Source: CAYREX01 sp964423505
GTDB taxonomy: Bacteria > Fermentibacterota > Fermentibacteria > Fermentibacterales > JCC-6
Reading direction: 5' to 3'
NCBI GenBank assembly: GCA_964423505.1
Contig: CAYREX010000002.1
Span: 62,001 to 126,000 of the forward strand
DNA length: 64,000 bases
Below are positions 35,384 through 42,726 of the stretch, one piece after another; within the stretch, counting starts at the first letter, position 1; each line of letters begins with the position of its first letter. The notes beneath the pieces are model-generated. The model did not search any database, was not told the origin of the DNA, and worked only from the letters and a program-made list of their open reading frames with translations. The translations under genes and the position numbers were made by a program.

Positions 35384-37183
35384 ATGCACTACGATTTCGA
35401 GGACATCCCCGAGGAGAGCACGGACGACCGCGCGTCCACCGCGGCGGTAGTCGGGAGGATGCTCCCGTACGTCCGCGAGCACCGGGGCACGTTCGCCCTC
35501 GCCGCGGTGCTGCTGCTGCTGTCGGTCGGCTTCGAGCTGTTGGGCCCGCTCATACTCAGAAGGGTCATAGACAGGGCCATTCCCGCCGGCTCCATACCCG
35601 ACGTCATCCTCTGGTCCGCCCTCTTCGCCCTCTCCTTCGCCATGGCCATGGCCCTCTCCTATCTCCAGGTGATAATGGCCACCAGGGTGGGGCTGAAAGT
35701 GGTGAGGGAGCTGAAGGGCGACGTCTTCAGGCACATGCTCACCCTCTCCATGTCCTTCTTCGACAGGCACCCGACCGGACGGCTCATGGCCAGGGTGGAG
35801 AGCGACGCCGAGCGGGTCAGGATGCTCTTCAGCGACGTCTCCATGGCGCTGCTCCGGAACCTGGCCATGGTCATGGGCACCCTCGGCATAATGATGGCGG
35901 CGGACCCGGGCATCACGCTCAGGGTAATCCTCCTGCTGCTGCCGGTCGCCCTGCTGACCGTACCCGTCCTCAGGCGCATGAGGAAGCTCTACAGGCTCTG
36001 CAGGTCGGCGTACGCCAGGATAGCCGGGATAGCCTCGGAGTACGTCCGCTCGGTGCCCGTGCTGCAGGTCTTCGGGGCCACCGGAATGGCCGCTGCGAGG
36101 ATGCACGCCGAGGGGAGGGAGTACCTCGACCGGGAGGTGCGGGCCTACTTCTGGGAGTACGGCTTCTGGAGCTTCCTGGGAAGCTGCGAGATTCTGGCGG
36201 TACTGGTCATCCTTCTGGCGGGCAGGGGCGGCGTCGGTGCCGGCGCCGTCACCGTGGGCACTGTGGTGATGTTCGTCGAGTACACCAGGAGGCTCTTCGG
36301 GCCGGTGGTGATGTTCTCCGAGACGCTGAACATGGTGCAGAGGGCTGTGGCCTCGGCGGAGAGGCTCTTCGAGATACTGGGCACCGAGACGCTGACCCCG
36401 GACGGTACCCTGGGCGCGGAGGCCTTCCCGGAGGACTGGTCGGAGATACGCTTCGAGTCGGTCGGATACCGGTACGCGTCCGGTGACGGGAAGTGGGCGG
36501 TCCGGGACGTCAGCTTCGAGATACCCCGGGGCGGCCTCGTGGCCCTGGTCGGGCCGAGCGGCGGCGGCAAGAGCACCCTGGTGAGCCTGCTCCTGCGCTT
36601 CTACGAGCCGGACGAGGGGCGCATAACAATCGACGGCGTGGACGTCAGGGACCTGAGGCTGGACGTCTGGCGGCGCAGGCTGGGGCTGGTGCTTCAGGAC
36701 GTGAGCCTCTTCCCCGGGACCCTCTCGGAGAACCTCACCGTCTTCGACCCCACCATCCCCCGGGAGCGGCAGAGGGAGGCCCTCGCCGCCATAGAGGCGG
36801 AGGACCTTCTGGGGAAGCTGCCCGGCGGCCTGGACGGGGAGATATCCGAGGGCGGCTCCAACCTCTCCATGGGACAGCGCCAGCTGGTCAGCTACGCCCG
36901 TGCCGTGCTCCGGGAGCCGGACCTGCTGGTCCTGGACGAGGCGACGTCGTCGGTCGACCCGGGCACCGAGCGGCGGATGCAGCGGGCAACCGACCTGGTC
37001 CTGGAGGGCAGGACCGCCCTGGTGGTGGCCCACAGGCTGAGCACCGTCACCCACGCCACGGGGATAGTCGTGGTGCAGGGCGGCAGGATAGCCGAGCGGG
37101 GTACACACGAGCAGCTCGTGGCAGCCGGCGGCATCTACGCCGGCCTCTGCAGGCTGCAGCTGGGAGGGGGGGCGGATGCCTGA
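35384..37183 (+). CDS. ABC exporter half-transporter, MsbA-like (subunit 1)
   Basis: This 599-residue half transporter has a six-helix membrane domain (about 40-320) and an ATP-binding domain. Walker A is VGPSGGGKSTLVSLLL (about 387-402), Walker B is LLVLDEATSSVD with the catalytic glutamate, and the H-loop histidine is in VVAHRLS. The signature reads LSMGQ instead of LSGGQ. Type IV (ABCB/MsbA) exporters move lipids, drugs or lipid-linked glycans. It ends inside the second half-transporter gene (8-base overlap), so the two probably form a heterodimer. The position in an envelope locus suggests a lipid or polysaccharide substrate. Confidence 0.95.
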   Translation: MHYDFEDIPEESTDDRASTAAVVGRMLPYVREHRGTFALAAVLLLLSVGFELLGPLILRRVIDRAIPAGSIPDVILWSALFALSFAMAMALSYLQVIMATRVGLKVVRELKGDVFRHMLTLSMSFFDRHPTGRLMARVESDAERVRMLFSDVSMALLRNLAMVMGTLGIMMAADPGITLRVILLLLPVALLTVPVLRRMRKLYRLCRSAYARIAGIASEYVRSVPVLQVFGATGMAAARMHAEGREYLDREVRAYFWEYGFWSFLGSCEILAVLVILLAGRGGVGAGAVTVGTVVMFVEYTRRLFGPVVMFSETLNMVQRAVASAERLFEILGTETLTPDGTLGAEAFPEDWSEIRFESVGYRYASGDGKWAVRDVSFEIPRGGLVALVGPSGGGKSTLVSLLLRFYEPDEGRITIDGVDVRDLRLDVWRRRLGLVLQDVSLFPGTLSENLTVFDPTIPRERQREALAAIEAEDLLGKLPGGLDGEISEGGSNLSMGQRQLVSYARAVLREPDLLVLDEATSSVDPGTERRMQRATDLVLEGRTALVVAHRLSTVTHATGIVVVQGGRIAERGTHEQLVAAGGIYAGLCRLQLGGGADA

Positions 37184-38918
37184 GTACGGACGCTACCTCC
37201 GGTGGATAGCGGCCTTCTGGAGACCTCACGGGCGGCACCTGGCGGTACTGGCGGTGCTGACCCTCGTCTCCAGCGCCGTGGCCCTCTCCTTCCCGCTGGT
37301 CTTCAGGTACGTCCTGGACAACGTGGATCAGGTGCTCGGCAGCGGCGGCTCATCGGAGCTGCGGACGGTGCTCCTGGTGCTGGGCGCGCTGGCGCTCGCC
37401 CGGTTCGTGGCCGGGCTCTACCCCGGGGCCAGGGCATGGCTCAACAGCAAGATAGGCCTGGCGGTCAGGGACACCGTCTTCGAGAGCGTGCTCCGCAAGG
37501 ACTGGCGGTTCTGGAGCAGGTTCAGGCCGGGCGACCTGACCACGCGGCTGACCGACGACATCGCCGACTACCCCAGGATAGCGTGGTTCTCCTGCTCGGC
37601 CGTGTTCAGGGCGCTGGAGAGCACGTCCAGGCTGCTCTTCTGCCTCGGCGTGATGCTCCTGATGAGCTGGGAGCTGACCCTCATCGCCCTGGTGCCGCTT
37701 CCCCTGATGTTCGCCATCTTCGTGCGGGTGGAGGGGAGGATAGGCCGCAGGGTCACCGAGAGCAGGAGGGAGACCAGCCACACGGGGAACCTCCTGGACA
37801 GCACCTTCGCCGGCATCCCCATGGTCAAGGCCTACTGCGCCGAGGAGGGCCAGGCGCGGAGGCTGCGGGAGATACTGGACAGGCGCCTGGGCATTGACCT
37901 GTCGCTCACGAAGCTGGTCATGGTTGTCCACGGTCTCTACTCCGTGATAGGCCAGGTGGGGAAGGTGACCGTCATGCTCGTCGGGGGCATATTCGTCATA
38001 CGCGAGCGGATAGGTCTGGGCGAGCTGTACGCCTTCTACGTCTATCTGGACATGCTCCTGGCGCCGATGATGGACATCCCCAACCTCTTCGTGACCAGCA
38101 GGCAGGCCTTCGCGTCCATCGACCGGGAGCGGGAGATACTCGAGTTCCCGGACGCCCCGGAGTGGGGCGGGTCCAGTGACGTGGGCCCGGTGCGGACGGT
38201 CTCCCTCCGCTCCGCCGGCTTCCGTTATCCCTCCTCCGGCGGCGGCGTGTCCGGGGTTACCGCCGAGGTCTCCTCCCCGTCGGTGGTGGCGGTCGTGGGC
38301 GAGGTGGGCAGCGGGAAGTCCACCCTGGTGAGGATGCTGGCCGGCATCCTGCCCTGCAGGGAGGGGGAGGTGCTCCTCAACGGCACCCCCATCGGGGAGG
38401 TATCGCTGGAGTGCCTGACCCGGGAGGTGGGCTACGTCCCCCAGGAGTCGGTGCTCTTCAGCGACTCGGTGGGCGACAACGTCAGGCTGGGCAGGGACCT
38501 GGACGACGGCCTGGTCAGGCTTGCGCTGGACATCGCGGGCCTCCCCGACGTGGAGCTCTCTGCAGGGGCCGGCACTATCCTCGGCCAGGGAGGAGTGGGA
38601 GTCAGCGGCGGACAGAAGCAGCGGATAGCCATCGCGCGGGCCCTGGTGGACCGCCCGTCCCTTCTGCTCCTGGACGACTGCACCGCCGCGCTGGACGCGG
38701 AGCGGGAGGAGGCCTTCTGGAGGGAGCTGCCCCGGGCCGCCGGCGATGCGGTGGTGCTGGTGGTGACCCACAGGGAGGCGACCGTCAGGCGCAGCGACCG
38801 GGTGCTCTTCGTGAGCGACGGCGAGATGGTCGCCTTCGACACCCACCGGGCGCTGCTGAGGGAGAGCGAGCTGTACAGGATGGTGCTGGCGACGGAGATG
38901 ACCGACCATGGCGCCTGA
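37176..38918 (+). CDS. ABC exporter half-transporter (subunit 2, degenerate ATP site)
   Basis: This 580-residue half transporter has six predicted helices, Walker A GEVGSGKSTLVRML, a canonical signature GVSGGQKQRIAIARAL and Walker B LLLLDDCTAALD. The residue after the Walker B aspartate is D where catalytic E is expected. Since subunit 1 has the degraded signature LSMGQ, the site built from subunit 2's Walker motifs and subunit 1's signature would be degenerate and the other site active. That is the known asymmetric arrangement of heterodimeric exporters such as TM287/288 (known for the family, inferred here). ATG 37176 follows GGGAGGGGGG. Confidence 0.94.
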   Translation: MPEYGRYLRWIAAFWRPHGRHLAVLAVLTLVSSAVALSFPLVFRYVLDNVDQVLGSGGSSELRTVLLVLGALALARFVAGLYPGARAWLNSKIGLAVRDTVFESVLRKDWRFWSRFRPGDLTTRLTDDIADYPRIAWFSCSAVFRALESTSRLLFCLGVMLLMSWELTLIALVPLPLMFAIFVRVEGRIGRRVTESRRETSHTGNLLDSTFAGIPMVKAYCAEEGQARRLREILDRRLGIDLSLTKLVMVVHGLYSVIGQVGKVTVMLVGGIFVIRERIGLGELYAFYVYLDMLLAPMMDIPNLFVTSRQAFASIDREREILEFPDAPEWGGSSDVGPVRTVSLRSAGFRYPSSGGGVSGVTAEVSSPSVVAVVGEVGSGKSTLVRMLAGILPCREGEVLLNGTPIGEVSLECLTREVGYVPQESVLFSDSVGDNVRLGRDLDDGLVRLALDIAGLPDVELSAGAGTILGQGGVGVSGGQKQRIAIARALVDRPSLLLLDDCTAALDAEREEAFWRELPRAAGDAVVLVVTHREATVRRSDRVLFVSDGEMVAFDTHRALLRESELYRMVLATEMTDHGA

Positions 38919-39906
38919 CCGGCCGGCGGCCTGCGCGCGGACGGGGCAGGGCGGCCTCCTGGAGAGGGCCGCCGCCGCCCGGGAGCTGACTCGGGGATGC
39001 AGGCTCTGCCCCAGGCGCTGCGGTGTGGACCGCACCCGGGGCGAGGTCGGATTCTGCGGCGCCGGCAGTGAGCTGGAGATCGCCTCCTCCTGCGTGCACG
39101 GAGGCGAGGAGCCGGTGCTCACTGGCGGCTTCGGGGTGGGCAACGTCTTCCTCGCCCGATGCGTGATGTCCTGCGTCTACTGCCAGAACTGGGCCATAAG
39201 CTCCCCGGGCCCGGCACCGAGGCCCGACTGGCGGACGACCCCGGAGGAGCTCGCCCTCCTTCTGCTGCGCTACCAGGAGGCCGGCTGCCCCTGCGTGGGG
39301 CTCGTCACCCCCACCCACTACGCGCCGCACCTTCTGGAGGCCCTCTCGATCGCCGCGGCCCGCGGGCTCCGGGTGCCGCTCATCTGGAACAGCTCGGCCT
39401 ACGACTCGCCGAAGCTGCTGGAGCTGCTGGAGGGGGTGGTGGACATCTACCTCCCCGACCTCCGCTACATGGACGGCCGGACGGCGCTGGAGCTCTCGTC
39501 CGCCCCCGGCTATCCGGAGGCCGCCAGACGGGCTCTCCGCGAGATGCACCGGCAGGTGGGGCTCCTCGAGACCGGACCCGGCGGGACCGCGGTATCGGGA
39601 ATGCTGGTCCGGCTCCTGGTCCTCCCCGGAGGCCTCTCCGACACGCCCGACGCCCTCCGGTGGATAGCCGCGGAGCTGGGGAGCGAGGTTGCCGTGAGCC
39701 TCATGTCCCAGTACCATCCGTGTCACCTGGCCCGGGAGCGCCCGCCGCTGCACAGGCGCCTGCTGCCCGCCGAGTACGACGAGGCGCTGGAAGCCCTCCA
39801 CCGTCTCGGGTTCGAGAGCGGCTGGGTACAGGACCAGGTCGAGTCGCCGGAGAGCTGGCTTCCCGGACAGGACGGGGAGGGGCTGGAGTTCCCCGAGGAC
39901 CGCTGA
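38908..39906 (+). CDS. radical SAM protein, pyruvate-formate-lyase-activating-enzyme-like
   Basis: This 332-residue radical SAM protein of the COG1313 type has an N-terminal Cys cluster (CRLCPRRCGVDRTRGEVGFC) followed by the SAM-binding cluster motif CVMSCVYCQN (CxxxCxxC). Family-typical blocks follow, including EEPVLTGGFGVGNVFL upstream of it and VDIYLPDLRYMDG later. Members are poorly characterised and may activate glycyl-radical enzymes or modify small molecules. The start overlaps the end of the ABC gene by 11 bases. No glycyl-radical enzyme is in the window, so the partner is unknown. Confidence 0.88.
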   Translation: MAPDRPAACARTGQGGLLERAAAARELTRGCRLCPRRCGVDRTRGEVGFCGAGSELEIASSCVHGGEEPVLTGGFGVGNVFLARCVMSCVYCQNWAISSPGPAPRPDWRTTPEELALLLLRYQEAGCPCVGLVTPTHYAPHLLEALSIAAARGLRVPLIWNSSAYDSPKLLELLEGVVDIYLPDLRYMDGRTALELSSAPGYPEAARRALREMHRQVGLLETGPGGTAVSGMLVRLLVLPGGLSDTPDALRWIAAELGSEVAVSLMSQYHPCHLARERPPLHRRLLPAEYDEALEALHRLGFESGWVQDQVESPESWLPGQDGEGLEFPEDR

Positions 39907-39971
39907 GCTGCGGCGGCCGGCCGACCCGCTCCCGACCGGCCCGGCCGCCGGGAGACGATGGAGGTGCTCCG

Positions 39972-40403
39972 ATGCTGACGTGCTCTCTCTGCCTAGCTCT
40001 CCTGCTCGCCCCGGACACGCTCCCCCGGCCTGAGGACCCGGTGGTCCTGCTGCTGGAGACGCTGGTGGAGGAGGGGGTCTACACCGAGGAGGAGCTGACC
40101 CGCTTCATCGCGTGCGAGCAGTACATGGACGGCGGCTACCTCCGGAGGGAGGGGCTGTCGACGGACTCTGTGCGGAGGAAGTTCGTCGACGTAGTCCTGC
40201 GGGAGGACCACCCCCCCGGAGGGCCGGGGCACCCGTTGACCGCTCCGATGGCGGACGCCTTCAGGTACTACCCGAGGAACGGGGGGGTGCTGAGGTTCCA
40301 CCGGCTGCTGGCGGAGTTCCGTCCGCTCGCGCTTCTGCCCGACCCGGGCGAGATACCCCCGGACCCTTCCCCGCAGGTCACGGGCGGCCCAGAAAAGCCT
40401 TGA
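39972..40403 (+). CDS. small exported hypothetical protein
   Basis: This 143-residue protein has a short hydrophobic N-terminus (MLTCSLCLALLLAPD) and a polar helical body. It has EEGVYTEEELTRFIACEQYMDGGYL and FRYYPRNGGVLRFHRLLAEF. ATG 39972 follows GGAGGTG. A cleavable signal or a short membrane anchor is possible; a lipobox-like SLC is near the start but is not a good fit. No family is recognised. Its end overlaps the convergent broken gene by 26 bases. Confidence 0.7.
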   Translation: MLTCSLCLALLLAPDTLPRPEDPVVLLLETLVEEGVYTEEELTRFIACEQYMDGGYLRREGLSTDSVRRKFVDVVLREDHPPGGPGHPLTAPMADAFRYYPRNGGVLRFHRLLAEFRPLALLPDPGEIPPDPSPQVTGGPEKP

Positions 40404-41022
40404 TGCCCCCGAAGGTGGCCGTCGCCAGGCCCTGCCCGTCGAAGTGTATCCTCATGCAGGTCAGGAACGACATGAGCGAGCCGGTGGCGCTCTGCGGATG
40501 CGGCCCGGAGAGGCAGCGGTCGGCGGAGGGGAGGTCGGCCGCCCTGGCGTTTACCGTCCGGCCGTCGTCTCCCAGGTAGCGGAACTCCACTATCAGGTTC
40601 GAGGCGCCCCCGAAGACGAACGGCTCCTCCAGCAGGAAACCGTTCCAGCCGGGCGACGAGCCGCTCCAGTCGACTGACAGCGTATCGAGGCGGAGCACCC
40701 TCGCCGGCGTGCCGCCGCCGTAGTTGGCCTCGAAGTCGCTGGAGAGGGAGGATACGTCGGTCTCGCAGAGCAGCAGCTCGAAGTCGTAGAAGCTGCCCTC
40801 CGAATGGGAGGAGTGCGTGGCGAAGAGCTCTATTCCGGTTATCTCGAGCGGCCCGCCCAGCTCATCCCTCAGTACCAGGACCTGGTACCTTCTGCCCGGG
40901 TCGCCTCAAGATCCGCAGAAGGGCCTGTTGGTGGCGAGGCTCCCCCCCTCGCCTATCTCGCGGAAACCGGCCGTTGCGTATCCGGCCGCGAGCAGGAGCA
41001 GGACCGCGCACAGAGCTCTCAT
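40378..41022 (-). pseudogene. exported-protein gene interrupted by in-frame TGA
   Basis: ATG 41022 opens a frame with a clear signal peptide (MRALCAVLLLLAAGYATA) but meets TGA at 40908-40906 after 38 codons. The same frame continues without further stops to 40378. The downstream part (RRYQVLVLRDELGGPLEITG, SSDFEANYGGGTPARV and onward) looks like an intact beta-rich exported domain of about 175 residues. There is no conventional start codon soon after the stop, so the second half would not be translated on its own except from GTG 40698. The simplest reading is a nonsense mutation (pseudogene) or a sequence error. A hairpin downstream leaves recoding open. Confidence 0.6.
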
Positions 41023-41069
41023 GCAGGCTCCTTCCAGGTCGGCGCGACGGGTTCGGTCCCGGTGACGGA

Positions 41070-41723
41070 TCACTGAAGGCCGTACCGGCCGCAGGCCCGG
41101 ATGAGCTCCCTGCAGGCGAGCGGCACGTCCCCGGCTGACATTATGGCGGAGACCACCGCCACTCCGTCCGCCCCGGCGTCCAGGACCAGGCCGGCGTTGC
41201 CCGGCCCAAGGCCGCCTATGGCCACCAGCGGGAGCCGCGTGCCGCGCCTCAGCTCCGAGACCGCCTCCAGGCCCAGCGGGCCGGGGAGGTCGGTCTTCGT
41301 CGGCGTCGCGAAGACCATGTTGGCCGCGAGGTAGTCCGCCCCCTCCTCCTCGGCGCGAGCCGCCTCGGCAACCGTCCTTACGGAGGCGCCGATGACCGCC
41401 TCCCCCCCCATGAGCTCCCGTGCCCGACCCACCGGCATGTCCTCCTGCCCCAGGTGGACGCCGCCGGCCCCGGAGGCCATCGCCACGTCCACCCGGTCGT
41501 TGACGATGAAGAGCGCGTCCTGCCGGCGGCAGAGCCGGGCCAGCCGGTCCGCCGTCTCCAGAAGCGCCCCGGTGGGGGCGTCCTTGTCCCTCAGCTGCAC
41601 CGTCCGGATACCGGCCTCCAGGGCTTCGTCGACCACCTCGGGTACCGACCTGCCGCCGGGCAGGCGCGGGTCGGTCACCAGGTAGACGCGGAGCAGCTCC
41701 CGGAGTCCGTCCCCGCCGGTCAG
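41070..41723 (-). CDS. thiE: thiamine-phosphate synthase, probable CTG start
   Basis: ThiE condenses HMP-pyrophosphate with HET-phosphate to thiamine phosphate. It has TVQLRDKDAP, ALFIVNDRVDVAMASGAGGV, GVHLGQED and the phosphate-binding VFATPTKTD with VAIGGLGPGNA, all conserved. The first conventional start is GTG 41678, which would remove the first beta strand (LRVYLVTDPRL). The frame is open upstream with no ATG, GTG or TTG. A CTG at 41723-41721 shares CTGA with the thiM stop and has GGAGGAG six bases before it. I chose CTG; its use as initiator is inference. Confidence 0.9.
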   Translation of the reverse strand: MTGGDGLRELLRVYLVTDPRLPGGRSVPEVVDEALEAGIRTVQLRDKDAPTGALLETADRLARLCRRQDALFIVNDRVDVAMASGAGGVHLGQEDMPVGRARELMGGEAVIGASVRTVAEAARAEEEGADYLAANMVFATPTKTDLPGPLGLEAVSELRRGTRLPLVAIGGLGPGNAGLVLDAGADGVAVVSAIMSAGDVPLACRELIRACGRYGLQ

Positions 41724-42526
41724 GAGAGCTCCTCCGCCCTTGCCCTCCCGCCGATGACCCCGGAGTCGAGCCGGTGTATGGCGTCCAGCAGGCGTGGCAC
41801 GAATGAGCCGGGGCCGGCGGCGCCCTCCGCGGCCGCCTCCCCCGCTATGCCGTAGGCGACCAGGGCGCCGACCGCAGCCTCCACCGGGTCCTCCACCGCC
41901 GCCATGTAGCAGGCCACGGCAGTGCTGGCGGAGCAGCCGGTGCCGGTGACCATCCCCATCATCGGATGGCCGTTGTCGACCCTCGTGGTCCTGCTGCCGT
42001 CGGTCACGTAGTCGGAGGGGCCGGTCACGGCGATGGTCACTCCCCGTCCGGCCGCGTAGGCCGAGATGGCCTCCAGCTTCCCCTCCACGGTGTCCATGGA
42101 GTCGACCCCGCGGACCGCGCCGCCGGCGCCGGCCAGGGCCAGCAGCTCGCCGGCGTTGCCCCGGACCACCGAGACCGGGAGCTCGTCCATAAGCCGGGCG
42201 GCCGCCTCCGTCCGCAGGCCGGTCGCCCCGGCGCCAACCGGGTCGAGGAGGATTGGCACCCCCTGCTCCGCGGCGGACCTGCCGGCGGCCAGCATGCTCT
42301 CGACGAGGGGCGGGTCCAGGGTGCCTATGTTCAGGAGAAGGGCGCCGGCGAAGCGGACCATCTCCGGCGACTCGTCGATGCAGGGCGCCATGACCGGCTG
42401 GGCGCCGAAGCAGAGGGTTACGTTGGCAGTGAGGTTGGTCACCACGGAGTTGGTGATGTGGTGGACCATTGGCCGCGCCTCCCTGAGGGCGCGGAGACCT
42501 GAAGACGATACGCGTGCGGGATCCAT
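41720..42526 (-). CDS. thiM: hydroxyethylthiazole kinase
   Basis: This 268-residue ThiM phosphorylates the thiazole moiety (HET) in thiamine salvage. The conserved start MVHHITNSVVTNLTANVTL, ILLDPVGAGATGLRTEAA and the C-terminal GTGCSASTAVACYMA with the catalytic-loop cysteine (GTGCS) are present. The ribosome binding site GGAGGT is 5 bases from the ATG and directly next to the 3' end of a TPP riboswitch aptamer, so translation is likely reduced by thiamine pyrophosphate. Only thiM and thiE are here, which indicates salvage rather than full synthesis from this locus. Confidence 0.97.
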   Translation of the reverse strand: MDPARVSSSGLRALREARPMVHHITNSVVTNLTANVTLCFGAQPVMAPCIDESPEMVRFAGALLLNIGTLDPPLVESMLAAGRSAAEQGVPILLDPVGAGATGLRTEAAARLMDELPVSVVRGNAGELLALAGAGGAVRGVDSMDTVEGKLEAISAYAAGRGVTIAVTGPSDYVTDGSRTTRVDNGHPMMGMVTGTGCSASTAVACYMAAVEDPVEAAVGALVAYGIAGEAAAEGAAGPGSFVPRLLDAIHRLDSGVIGGRARAEELS

Positions 42527-42537
42527 GTGAGACCTCC

Positions 42538-42616
42538 GGATTTCCTTACGCCGACATGACTCGGGTCAAGTTCCAGGGGTTTGATCTCAGGCGCCCATCG
42601 AGCGCCACCCCCAATC
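42538..42616 (-). promoter_or_regulatory. TPP riboswitch (THI element)
   Basis: On the minus strand the leader of thiM reads through the conserved TPP aptamer. P1 is GGATT pairing with AATCC, followed by GGGGGTGGCG, then CTGAGA, CCCCTGGAAC TTGACC, and TCGGCGTAAGGAA. The 3' strand of P1 ends next to the ribosome binding site GGAGGT (42532-42537), which suggests translational control of thiM and thiE by thiamine pyrophosphate. Confidence 0.95.
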
Positions 42617-42726
42617 CTGACGGCGAAGCTAAGGAAGGCCCTTCCCGGCGTCAACGCCGCCGGGCGTCTCTTGCCCGCCCGCTGCCTCCCTGTTATCTAG
42701 CCCGACACCGAAACCGGGGAGGTAGG

